DNA of 64,000 nt, taken from positions 1 to 64,000 of the forward strand of contig DKWE01000001.1 in assembly GCA_002491565.1 (NCBI GenBank). Direction: 5' to 3'. The position numbers and the translations under genes are program-made. The notes beneath the pieces are model-generated. The model searched no databases. It was not told the origin of the DNA and was given only the letters and a program-made list of their open reading frames with translations. This document shows, piece by piece, positions 1 through 8,223 of the stretch. The DNA is from Lachnospiraceae bacterium UBA7160 (GTDB lineage: Bacteria > Bacillota > Clostridia > Lachnospirales > Lachnospiraceae). The stretch's first letter is position 1. Every line of letters begins with the position of its first letter.

Positions 1-49
1 GGCTACTTGGCTCGTTGCTCGCGGGAATAAAATTTTGAACTATGGCTGA

Positions 50-1675
50 TCAGAATTTCGTCTTTCCATTGACCTTCGCGCCATTTGAGCAATTTTTGTC
101 CTTCAGCTTATTCTTCTTGCAGGTGCTCGCGGACTCCTTTGCGGTGGAGCTGTCCGTCACATTCAGACCGAACCGGGCATTCGAGGTACTCTTATTTTTC
201 TTCAGCACTGCACCCTTCGATTTCTTAATCGAGATACCGTCGCGCCCGCTCTTGCTGACGGTATTACTCTGCAGCTTCACATTCTTTGAACTCTTCACAG
301 AAATGCCATCCTTGCTGCTTCCGGTTATCGTATTGCCCTTCAGCGTCGTTTTGTTGGAACCCTCAATAATCGAAATTCCGCACATCTCTGCACCAGCCCC
401 GGTCTTCAGCTTATTCGTAATCTTATTGCTGTCGATCGTATTGCTCTCGCCGCGCTCCACGCGGATTCCATCTCCATTTCCTCCTGCTCCACCCTGGACC
501 TTGACTGTGATCGTATTCTTCGAAACCCTGTTCTTATCACCGCCCTGTATCCAGACCGCATAGCCCTTGCAGCCGAGCGTGATCTTGTTGTTCAGGATCT
601 TGATCCCCTCGATCGTGTAATCTCCCTTCGGCACGTTCTTGTCCTGCTTCTCCAGATTCTCTCCGTACAGACTGACACCGAACGCATTATTTTTATAGCC
701 CTTATACTTGACCTCGATCGTATTGCGGGCCACGGTAGTCGCCAGATTTCTCGTAATCTTTACCTGTCCGTCCTGCGGCGTATAGAAATTGTTATGTCCC
801 TTGACCATGCTGCGCAGGAAAATACCGGAGCCACAGTCTGTCATCACATTGTCGCTGATTACGCTGTTCTTATAATTTGTACCCATCACCGCATAGCCGA
901 TGATATTTTTGAAGGTATTGCCTGTCACCTGGATATTGGTGAAATAGGAACCTGCCACTGCGCTGTGCGAGCCAAGCCCCCGCTTCAGATTTTCAAAGAG
1001 ACAGCCGCTGATCGTGATATTCTTGCAGGGCGTCTCATCGTATTTCCCATAATTACCGAAGTGCTCGCTCCGCATCACGTCCAGCTGCAGCGCCTCATAA
1101 TTCGTCGCGTTCAATGTGTTCCCGGAAAAGTTGGAAAATGTACAACCCAGGAATGCCACATCCGAACAGCCCGCAAACTCGATATGATGGCTGTTCTTCA
1201 CATTCGTAAATGTCACATTTTCAAATCTGATCTGATTGGCATGGGCAAAGCGCATGATACCGCCATCCTTCGCCTTCGAGTCCCAGACGCCTCCTTTGAA
1301 GGTAATATTGGAAAATCCACTATATCTGGAATATCCGCCCATCCCTGCGCACTCGCCGCTGCGCCCGAACCGCAGCATGCTCGCAGTAAAGCTGCCGCGC
1401 TCCAACGTCACATCCTGCATAGACAGCACCGTATTGCTGTAGATATTTAACGTGCTACTGATCGTATACGTACCTGCCGGAATGACAACTTCCAGACTTT
1501 CGAGAGACGTATAGCGGTGCTCGTCCAACGCTTTCTGGAGGTCTTTCGTGATATCCGTCCCATGCTGCACTTCCAGATTCACCGTCTTTGCCGCTGCCCG
1601 CGCCGGAAAAAATCCCACCGCCAGCATCAGCATTAGACACAGGATACCGATGCCATACCGTTTCTTTGTTCTCAT
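50..1675 (-). CDS. Secreted right-handed beta-helix repeat protein
   Basis: About 541 residues. The N-terminus has a basic start and a hydrophobic stretch ending at ARAAAK, a signal peptide, so the product is exported. The body is made of short repeats of the N-x-I / G-I-x-V type (NNKITL, NTITVKVQG, SNKITNK, DGISVKSS, DGISIKKS), typical of parallel beta-helix (NosD / pectate-lyase-like) folds that bind or cut polysaccharide. No catalytic set could be assigned, so the substrate is unknown. The chosen ATG is 7 nt after GGAGG; a longer frame with an upstream ATG lacks such a site. The C-terminal 60 residues are Lys/Ser-rich. It stands alone, with no carbohydrate operon beside it. Confidence 0.8.
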   Translation of the reverse strand: MRTKKRYGIGILCLMLMLAVGFFPARAAAKTVNLEVQHGTDITKDLQKALDEHRYTSLESLEVVIPAGTYTISSTLNIYSNTVLSMQDVTLERGSFTASMLRFGRSGECAGMGGYSRYSGFSNITFKGGVWDSKAKDGGIMRFAHANQIRFENVTFTNVKNSHHIEFAGCSDVAFLGCTFSNFSGNTLNATNYEALQLDVMRSEHFGNYGKYDETPCKNITISGCLFENLKRGLGSHSAVAGSYFTNIQVTGNTFKNIIGYAVMGTNYKNSVISDNVMTDCGSGIFLRSMVKGHNNFYTPQDGQVKITRNLATTVARNTIEVKYKGYKNNAFGVSLYGENLEKQDKNVPKGDYTIEGIKILNNKITLGCKGYAVWIQGGDKNRVSKNTITVKVQGGAGGNGDGIRVERGESNTIDSNKITNKLKTGAGAEMCGISIIEGSNKTTLKGNTITGSSKDGISVKSSKNVKLQSNTVSKSGRDGISIKKSKGAVLKKNKSTSNARFGLNVTDSSTAKESASTCKKNKLKDKNCSNGAKVNGKTKF

Positions 1676-1798
1676 ACCAGTTCCTCCTTTTTCCTTCATC
1701 CGGGACTAAGGGCGGCATGCGGCATAATTTTACCCGTCTTCTTTGCGTTGTTACCGGATAAATAATTCTGCCCGCACCCATCCCGTTCCCCCGGACTG

Positions 1799-1852
1799 TT
1801 AAGATAGAAAAATTTTACCACACATGTGCAAATAGAAGCAAGCTTATCTTAA
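1799..1852 (-). promoter_or_regulatory. Promoter of the beta-helix gene flanked by an inverted repeat
   Basis: On the minus strand TTGCTT (1836-1841) and TAAAAT (1812-1817) are 18 bp apart and would give a leader of about 130 nt. The pair sits between perfect 8-bp inverted copies TTAAGATA (1799-1806) and TATCTTAA (1845-1852), which could be operator half-sites. A CACATGTG palindrome lies in the spacer. The rest of the 1676-2054 gap shows no gene. Confidence 0.4.
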
Positions 1853-2054
1853 TTATTTGAATTGAATCGGTAAAATCTTGTTACTATCCAACACGCTCTA
1901 GATCACTGGCATCTGTGGTATCAGTCCCTTCATCATTCTGTTATCTTTTTTGTAACCACATGTGCTCCCAAAAGAAACAGACCTGCGGTAAACAACCCCA
2001 GACATACAATCAAAATCTCAATCGGATAAGTCGCAATAGCAAATTTGCAGCCGC

Positions 2055-2783
2055 TCATCCTTTGCAGTACGCCGCGATCACCCGGTATGCGTATTCTGCG
2101 GTGCCTTCGCCGCCTGCCTTGTCTATATTAGCAGTAAAGTCTCCTCCTCCCGCGTACATCCTGCCCAGACTTAACAGGATCTCATTGGAACAGGTATAAT
2201 AGTGAGCGCTGATAAATGCCTGCAGCTTTCGCACCAGTGCCTGCGCCGCTTCCGATGCGGGATCCGTCTCCCGGATCGCTCCAAGCTCCCTGAAAATCTC
2301 CATCATCTCCGTACCAAGCCTGTTCTCTTCCGCTTTTGTACGCCCTTTTGCCTTTTTTTCATACTCGCAGTACTCCGGCGTCGTCCCCCAGGACTCCCTG
2401 GCACGCGCCGCATATTCATCCATCCTGCTTGTGTCAAATGCTGAAAAATCCATATACTTCACTCCTGACTCTTTTATTCCACGGGCAAGGTCTATCAGAT
2501 TTTCCAGATGCTCCTTCTTCATGGTCAGCAAGGCGATCTGCTGTTCCAATGCCTTGCTCCTGTCAAAATCCGGACTCTCCAGAATTGTTTTGATATCCTT
2601 CAACGGAAACTCCAGTTCCCGGAACAGCAAAATCTGCTGCAGCTTTTCCAGATCTGTATCGTCATACAGACGGTAGCCTGCCTCGGTGTATTCTGACGGA
2701 TGCAGAAGCCCGATCCTGTCATAGTATTGCAGGGTGCGTATACTCACGCCTGCCAACTTGCTTACTTCATGCACTGTTCTCAT
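2055..2783 (-). CDS. MerR-family regulator with TipAS-like ligand domain
   Basis: 242 residues. Residues 1-70 form a MerR winged helix-turn-helix (VSKLAGVSIRTLQYYDRIGLL, then GYRLYDDTDLEKLQQI). Residues about 75-110 are the dimer coiled coil. Residues about 115-242 fit the TipAS ligand-binding domain seen in TipA/Mta/SkgA regulators, which sense drugs and activate efflux genes by untwisting long-spacer promoters. No efflux gene is next to it, so its only visible target is its own promoter, which has the 19-bp spacer of the family. The start ATG follows GAGGAGG. The ligand is not predictable. Confidence 0.9.
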   Translation of the reverse strand: MRTVHEVSKLAGVSIRTLQYYDRIGLLHPSEYTEAGYRLYDDTDLEKLQQILLFRELEFPLKDIKTILESPDFDRSKALEQQIALLTMKKEHLENLIDLARGIKESGVKYMDFSAFDTSRMDEYAARARESWGTTPEYCEYEKKAKGRTKAEENRLGTEMMEIFRELGAIRETDPASEAAQALVRKLQAFISAHYYTCSNEILLSLGRMYAGGGDFTANIDKAGGEGTAEYAYRVIAAYCKG

Positions 2784-2806
2784 ATGGCATTTCCTCCTCG
2801 TGTGAG

Positions 2807-2855
2807 GCTACTATACACTATGACGTAACGTAGGAGTCAATCCCTTTTTTCAAAA
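2807..2855 (-). promoter_or_regulatory. MerR-type promoter with 19-bp spacer
   Basis: Reading toward the regulator, TTGACT and TATAGT are separated by 19 bp instead of 17, the hallmark of MerR-activated promoters. The spacer contains the dyad ACGT-T-ACGT, the expected operator. This points to autoregulation. The remainder of the 2784-3175 gap holds only a small CCTGC-ttc-GCAGG hairpin near 3116 and the ribosome site of the next gene. Confidence 0.75.
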
Positions 2856-3175
2856 ATCCGTTACTTCACTCAGCCAACAGACTTCCCCAAACATTTTTGC
2901 GATTTCATCATCATATTTCCCTATCGCACAAGTCATCCTTCTCAAAAACAGCAGCTTTTCGAATGCTTGCTTCCTTTATTTTTGACGTAGTTTTACAGGC
3001 ATACCTCTTTCCCAGGCAGTGAACGCAAAATCCTGCTTGACTTCTTCTCTTCGATGTCATATCCTGCTCACAGAGAAAAATTACTGTTTACGACTGCCCG
3101 GACCGCAAACAATAGCCTGCTTCGCAGGAAAGTGAACGTGTCCCGGTTTTTACACAGATAAAGGGGGAGCTTGTT

Positions 3176-4582
3176 ATGCATTTCACAGACAAGAATCAGG
3201 CAGAGGATCTGCAGATCGCCTACATCGGCGGCGGCTCACGCGGCTGGGCGTGGGGCTTCATGGCGGACATTGCCATGGATGAGCAGCTTCAGGGCACTGT
3301 GCGGCTGTACGATATCGACCGGTCAGCCGCAGAACGCAATCAGATCATTGGCGAAAAAATCAGCGTCCACCCGGATGCGAAGTCTCGCTGGGCCTACGAG
3401 GTATCCGGCAGCCTTGCGGAAGCGCTCACCGGAGCGGATTTTGTAATCATTTCCATCCTGCCCGGCACCTTCGAGGAGATGCGCTCAGACGTTCACGCAC
3501 CGGAGCAGTTCGGCATCTGGCAGTCGGTGGGTGACACAACAGGCCCTGGCGGCTTTATGCGCGCGATGCGCACGGTCCCCATGTTTGTGGAGATCGCGCA
3601 GGCGATCCGGGACTTTGCACCAGATGCATGGGTCATCAATTACACCAATCCTATGAGTCTTTGTGTCCGCACGCTGTATGAGGTATTTCCGCAGATCAAG
3701 GCATTTGGCTGCTGCCATGAGGTCTTCGGCACACAGAAGCTGCTGTGCAGCATGCTGGAGAAGAACGGCATCCCTGGTGTAAAGCGCCAGGAGCTATACA
3801 CCACAGTGACCGGCATCAACCATTTTACCTGGCTTACCAGTGCCTCCTACGGCTCCATGGATCTGATGCCCATGTACCGTGCCTTCGCAGAGGAATATTA
3901 TGAGGATGGCTTTCACGAGGGCAGGGATGACAACTGGATGAACAACTTCTTTGACTGCGCGCACCGGGTCAAGTTTGACCTGTTTCTCAAATTCGGCGCG
4001 ATCGCAGCGGCGGGCGACCGGCATCTGGCAGAGTTCATGCCGCACAGCTGGTATCTGAAAGACCCGGAAACTGTGAAGCGCTGGAAGTTCACCCTCACTC
4101 CGGTCGACTGGCGCGTGGAGGATCTGAAGAACCGCTATCAGCGCTCCGATGATCTGATCTCCGGCAAAGAAGCAGTCACACTCTCCGGCTCCGGCGAGGA
4201 AGGACATCTGCTTTTGAAGGCGCTCCTCGGCCTTGGCGATCTCGTCAGCAATGTAAACGTGCCAAACCGCGGGCAGATCCCCAACCTGCCTGCAGGCGCA
4301 GTGGTAGAGACCAACGCACTGTTCGGCCGCGACCGCATCCAGCCCGTTTACGCCGGACCGATGCCGTCCAGCCTCCTGCCCATGATGGCGCGGCACATCT
4401 ACAACCAGGAAAACACGCTTCGCACCGCGCTGACCTGCGACCGCTCCCTGGGACTTACTACTTTCCTGAACGATCCGCAGATGGAAATAAGCCCTGAGGA
4501 TGGCCGGAAGCTGTTCGAGCAGATGCTCGAGGCACAGCGCAAGTATCTGCCGGAAGGGTGGTTCTTAGATTCATCAGTTTAA
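3176..4582 (+). CDS. Glycoside hydrolase family 4 enzyme (alpha-galacturonidase / alpha-galactosidase type)
   Basis: 468 residues, the usual GH4 length. GH4 enzymes bind NAD+ and a divalent metal and cleave glycosides by an oxidation-elimination mechanism in the cytoplasm. The N-terminal Rossmann segment IAYIGGGSRGW, the metal-binding GCCHEVFG near residue 180 and the later GINHFTW motif are all present. The CHEVF form resembles LplD-like alpha-galacturonidases more than 6-phospho-glucosidases, but this is an inference. The start ATG follows AGGGGGAG. No transporter is adjacent and the next genes are regulatory. Confidence 0.85.
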   Translation: MHFTDKNQAEDLQIAYIGGGSRGWAWGFMADIAMDEQLQGTVRLYDIDRSAAERNQIIGEKISVHPDAKSRWAYEVSGSLAEALTGADFVIISILPGTFEEMRSDVHAPEQFGIWQSVGDTTGPGGFMRAMRTVPMFVEIAQAIRDFAPDAWVINYTNPMSLCVRTLYEVFPQIKAFGCCHEVFGTQKLLCSMLEKNGIPGVKRQELYTTVTGINHFTWLTSASYGSMDLMPMYRAFAEEYYEDGFHEGRDDNWMNNFFDCAHRVKFDLFLKFGAIAAAGDRHLAEFMPHSWYLKDPETVKRWKFTLTPVDWRVEDLKNRYQRSDDLISGKEAVTLSGSGEEGHLLLKALLGLGDLVSNVNVPNRGQIPNLPAGAVVETNALFGRDRIQPVYAGPMPSSLLPMMARHIYNQENTLRTALTCDRSLGLTTFLNDPQMEISPEDGRKLFEQMLEAQRKYLPEGWFLDSSV

Positions 4583-4684
4583 TCTTTCTGATGTATCTGA
4601 AATCGATTATCAATGGCTGCGGAAACTCCGTGGTGTCATCGTGTTGGTACACTATATCCGGTACGTTGGAAAGGAGGAGTCAGC

Positions 4685-5410
4685 GTGAACTACAAAATCG
4701 CCATCTGCGACGATGCAGCCGCCGACCGTGACTACTTGTCTGATCTCGTGCAGCACTGGGCGGCGTGCAGAGGGCATACGGTACAGCTCCGGTCCTTCTC
4801 CTCTGCGGAGCAGTTCTTATTTCACTATGCGGAAGAAAAGGATTTCGATATTCTGCTGCTTGATATTGAGCTGGGTGCAATGGACGGAATCTCCCTGGCA
4901 AAACAGCTCCGCCAGGAACGCGACACGGTACAGATTCTGTTCATCACCGGCTACCCGGATTTCATTCTGGAGGGCTACGATGTCGCCGCCCTCCATTACC
5001 TTCTGAAGCCAGTAGATCAGGAAAAACTGAGTCTGGTTCTCGACCGTGCAGTCGGCAATCTCTGTAAATCCCGGAAAACGATCCTTCTGGACACCGGCGG
5101 AGAACTCCGCAAATTCCCGGTGGATACGATCGAGTATGTGGAGGCATTCTCCCACAGTGTTGCCGTTGTCACCACCTCCGGGACCTACACGGTCAAAAAG
5201 TCACTCTCTGAGATGAGCAATCTCCTCGGGAAAGAGTTCGTCCGCTGTCACCGCTCCTACCTGGCCGGACTAAAATACATCTCGCGTATCTCAAAAACAG
5301 AGCTCGTCCTCGACGGCGGAACGGTGCTGCCCCTGGCCCGCAGTGCATTTTCCACGGTCCACAGGGCTTTTGTTTCCTACTATACAGGTGAAGACCATGA
5401 AACTGTTTGA
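4685..5410 (+). CDS. LytTR-family response regulator
   Basis: 241 residues, starting at GTG after AAGGAGG; the longer upstream frame has no ribosome site. The receiver domain covers residues 1-125, with the acidic pair at 9-10, the phospho-acceptor Asp60 in LLLDIE and the conserved Lys in YLLKPVD. Residues about 140-240 are a LytTR DNA-binding domain (VEAFSHSV, FVRCHRSYLAGLKYI). LytTR regulators bind pairs of 9-bp direct repeats spaced 12-13 bp, and such a pair occurs before the ABC genes downstream. The 3' end overlaps the kinase start by 14 bp, so the two are co-translated. Confidence 0.93.
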   Translation: MNYKIAICDDAAADRDYLSDLVQHWAACRGHTVQLRSFSSAEQFLFHYAEEKDFDILLLDIELGAMDGISLAKQLRQERDTVQILFITGYPDFILEGYDVAALHYLLKPVDQEKLSLVLDRAVGNLCKSRKTILLDTGGELRKFPVDTIEYVEAFSHSVAVVTTSGTYTVKKSLSEMSNLLGKEFVRCHRSYLAGLKYISRISKTELVLDGGTVLPLARSAFSTVHRAFVSYYTGEDHETV

Positions 5411-6065
5411 TTTGTTCTTCGGCAAAGCCATTGACCGGCACATTGCCGCTTATCAAAACGATCTCATCACCAGACACTGCGATGAGGTGCAAAACATCTA
5501 CCGTCAGATGAGAGGCTGGCGCCACGATTACCACAACCATATCCAGGCCATGCTGGCATTGACAGACTCTCCCGAGGAAATCCGGACCTATCTGCTTGCA
5601 TTGAATCACGATCTTACCTCCGTGGACACGGTTCTGAAAACCGGCAATGTCATGGTGGACGCCATTTTAAACAGCAAACTGTCCCTGATCAAATCCAGGG
5701 AGATCGCCATCCATGCGAAGGCCGTTGTCCCCGCCACGCTTCCTGTTTCCGATGTGGATCTCTGCGTGATCATCGGGAATCTCCTTGACAACGCACTGGA
5801 AGCCTGCCTTTGCCAGGAGGAGAACGCCCGGCGCTTCATCCGCGTCTACATCGGCATTCTTAAAAAACAGCTCTATATCAGTGTGACAAACTCCGCCGGC
5901 AACCATGTGCAAAAAAACGGTAAGACCTACCTCTCCACCAAAAATTCTGCAGGCCACGGTTTTGGCCTCATGCGCATCGACCGTATCGCAGAAAAATATC
6001 ATGGATATGTGAACCGCCAGAACGAGCCCGGCTACTTCGCGACGGAAGTCATTCTGCCGCTGTAA
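5397..6065 (+). CDS. GHKL-type sensor histidine kinase, soluble and lacking an input domain
   Basis: 222 residues. The phospho-acceptor His43 lies in WRHDYHNH; the ATPase N-box is NLLDNALEAC (128-137) and the G-box GHGFGL (187-192). This is the AgrC/LytS-like kinase core. There is no membrane segment or sensor region upstream: the protein starts 42 residues before the His. It may sense through a partner or from the cytoplasm. The start is the ATG overlapping the regulator's last codons. An ABC exporter pair follows, suggesting it controls export of, or defence against, a peptide. Confidence 0.85.
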   Translation: MKLFDLFFGKAIDRHIAAYQNDLITRHCDEVQNIYRQMRGWRHDYHNHIQAMLALTDSPEEIRTYLLALNHDLTSVDTVLKTGNVMVDAILNSKLSLIKSREIAIHAKAVVPATLPVSDVDLCVIIGNLLDNALEACLCQEENARRFIRVYIGILKKQLYISVTNSAGNHVQKNGKTYLSTKNSAGHGFGLMRIDRIAEKYHGYVNRQNEPGYFATEVILPL

Positions 6066-6132
6066 TGCAGTTCACGGTCGAAATCGCTCTTTCGCCGTAA
6101 CCACATAGCAGTGAAATCACTCCGCTTCTGTA

Positions 6133-6143
6133 GTTACTGTTCA
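6133..6143 (+). repeat. GTTACTGTTCA motif of a dispersed palindrome family
   Basis: GTTACTGTTCAGCCAGC here resembles GTTACAATTCAGCCAGC at 44416 and the left arm of the large palindrome at 18723. No clear right arm is seen in this copy. Confidence 0.35.
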
Positions 6144-6202
6144 GCCAGCCGTTATCCAGATAGGCAGGCAGTCCAGGCAGCCATAACTGTAAAACCGCTG
6201 CA

Positions 6203-6267
6203 ATTCGCGTCTGAATCAGAACCATTCGCGTCCAATTTACGAATGGTTCCCTTGTATCTGTTATACT
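6203..6267 (+). promoter_or_regulatory. Predicted LytTR operator and promoter of the ABC exporter operon
   Basis: Two identical 9-mers ATTCGCGTC lie at 6203-6211 and 6224-6232, leaving 12 bp between them (period 21 bp), the geometry known for LytTR regulators. The second overlaps a perfect 10-bp inverted repeat GAACCATTCG (6219-6228) / CGAATGGTTC (6240-6249). A good -10, TATACT, is at 6262-6267, but no good -35 exists, as expected for an activator-dependent promoter. The remainder of the gap 6066-6393 shows no convincing gene. Confidence 0.6.
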
Positions 6268-6393
6268 ATTTTTTATCGTATAGCTGCGAAGGTCTTCTGG
6301 AAGCTTAGAACTTGTAGACGAACGGTAAGAGCCTGCAAATATCCAGACATACTTCTCGACCGGGAAAATGAAAAAAATGAGAGGAGTAAGAAC

Positions 6394-8223
6394 ATGTGCG
6401 AAGAAAAAACAACGGATCTGCTGCAGGGACAGAAGCCTTCCCTGATGAGTAACCTGGCTTTCTGTCTTAGAAGCACGCTGGAATGTTATCCGCCGCTGCT
6501 TCTCGGATGCCTACTTGCCATCCTCTCAGGCACCGCCATCCCTGTGATTTCGACCTTCCTCCCCAAAATTATCATCGAAAAAATCCTCCTGGAGAAAAGC
6601 CTGGAATCCATGGTCTTTGCAGCCGTTGGTCTGACCCTGTCTCTCGCTTTTCTCTCCGGCACGAAGTACTTCCTGGACAAATTCCTCTATCATCATAAAT
6701 ACAAGATGAATACGTACTACACCGAGAAGGTTGCCTTAAAAGGAATGAGCGCCGACTACCGTAACCAGGAGACCGACCGTTTCCGCAAGATCCACACAGA
6801 AAGTCTCCTGTCCTGCAGCGGCAATTACTCTGCACTGACCTCCATCTATGAGGTCTGCGTCTCCCTCGGCTCCAGTGCGCTTGGGTTTCTTCTGTACTTC
6901 GGCATTCTGGTCCGGCTCAATCTGCTTCTCCTTCTCTTTTTAATTCTGACCACGCTGGTAAGCTGGCATTTTAACAACCAGATCATCCGTTGGGCCAGGG
7001 AAAATGAGCCGGAGAAGGTCGGCTACCTGCAAAGAGCCCGCTATATCACAAGCGTATCCGCCGATCTGAAATCCGCCAAAGACATCCGATTGTATCAGAT
7101 GAACGGGTGGCTGAACCGCACGTATCAGAATCACATGGATCTCATCGCTTCCTGGCAAAATCGCTACACCAAAAAAGTATTTCAGGCGGCAACCGCAGAC
7201 AGCGGGCTTGCCATGCTGCGGGATCTCGCTGCATACGCCTATCTTCTGTACCTGGTTTTCTCTTCCCGGATCACCGTGGCTGACTTTGTCCTCTATTTCG
7301 GTGTCATCAGCGGATTTTCCGGCTGGCTCGGGGACATGCTCGGACACACAATTTCCCTGAAGCGGATCAGCATGTCAGTCAGCTACCTCCGCGCTTTCCT
7401 CACCTACCCCGATACCTGCCAAAGAGAGGGCGGCATCGAACCACCCCTGGATGCTCCGTCAATTATCGAATTCCGGGATGTCAGCTACCGCTATGAGAAT
7501 GCCAGGAACGACACACTGTCTCACCTGAATCTGACCATCTCCCCGGGGGAACACCTGGCGGTGGTCGGTCTAAACGGAGCAGGAAAGACCACCCTGGTCA
7601 AGCTGCTGACCGGGCTTGTGGACCCAACAGAGGGCAGTGTCTGTTACAACGGAACCGATGTACGCAAGTACAACCGCACCAGCTTCTATCGCCTGTTTTC
7701 CGCCGTCTTCCAGCAGTTCTCGCTTCTTCCAGTCACCTTTGCCGAGATCGTGGCGGAAAGCACAGAGCACATCGACCGGGCAAAGGTTGAAGACTGTCTT
7801 CGCACTGCCGGACTCTGGGACAAAATTTCCTCTCTCTCCAAGGGCATAGACAGCGAATACGGAAAAACGATCCGGGATGGCGGCACCGAGTTATCCGGAG
7901 GCGAAATCCAGAAGCTTTTATTTGCCCGGGCACTGTACCGGTCTGCGCCTGTTATGGTCCTGGACGAGCCGACTGCGGCGCTGGATGCGCTCGCCGAGAG
8001 CAGGCTGTACGAGAGATACCATGAGGTCATAGAGAGCCGCACTGCTGTATTTATCTCGCACCGGCTAGCCTCCACCCGCTTTTGCGACCGTATCCTCCTG
8101 ATTGCTGACGGCAGCATCGTGGAGGAGGGAACCCATGAAGAGCTTCTTCAAAAGGGCGGCTTCTACCAAAAGCTCTATGAAACCCAGGCCAGATACTATC
8201 AGGAAGGGGGCGATCTGTCATGA
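6394..8223 (+). CDS. ABC exporter half-transporter (permease fused to ATPase), first subunit
   Basis: 609 residues. Residues about 20-320 carry about six membrane segments; the nucleotide-binding domain follows, with Walker A GLNGAGKTT, signature LSGGEIQK, Walker B VMVLDEPTAALD and the H-loop His in FISHRLAS. All catalytic motifs are intact. Such ABCB-type half-transporters export lipids, drugs or peptides as dimers. The start follows GAGAGGAG. Its last codon overlaps the next gene by 4 bp (ATGA), so the two probably form a heterodimer. No peptidase C39 domain is present, so it is not a leader-cleaving bacteriocin exporter. Confidence 0.92.
   Translation: MCEEKTTDLLQGQKPSLMSNLAFCLRSTLECYPPLLLGCLLAILSGTAIPVISTFLPKIIIEKILLEKSLESMVFAAVGLTLSLAFLSGTKYFLDKFLYHHKYKMNTYYTEKVALKGMSADYRNQETDRFRKIHTESLLSCSGNYSALTSIYEVCVSLGSSALGFLLYFGILVRLNLLLLLFLILTTLVSWHFNNQIIRWARENEPEKVGYLQRARYITSVSADLKSAKDIRLYQMNGWLNRTYQNHMDLIASWQNRYTKKVFQAATADSGLAMLRDLAAYAYLLYLVFSSRITVADFVLYFGVISGFSGWLGDMLGHTISLKRISMSVSYLRAFLTYPDTCQREGGIEPPLDAPSIIEFRDVSYRYENARNDTLSHLNLTISPGEHLAVVGLNGAGKTTLVKLLTGLVDPTEGSVCYNGTDVRKYNRTSFYRLFSAVFQQFSLLPVTFAEIVAESTEHIDRAKVEDCLRTAGLWDKISSLSKGIDSEYGKTIRDGGTELSGGEIQKLLFARALYRSAPVMVLDEPTAALDALAESRLYERYHEVIESRTAVFISHRLASTRFCDRILLIADGSIVEEGTHEELLQKGGFYQKLYETQARYYQEGGDLS

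Noticed and set aside
794..1450. 218-codon plus-strand frame opposite the beta-helix gene
   Set aside because: The minus-strand protein has a signal peptide and repeats. The plus-strand frame is rich in His/Arg/Cys and has no ribosome site.
6111..6308. 65-codon open frame between the kinase and the exporter genes, considered as a signal peptide precursor
   Set aside because: It begins at GTG without a ribosome site and runs across the predicted operator and promoter. Composition is not peptide-precursor-like.
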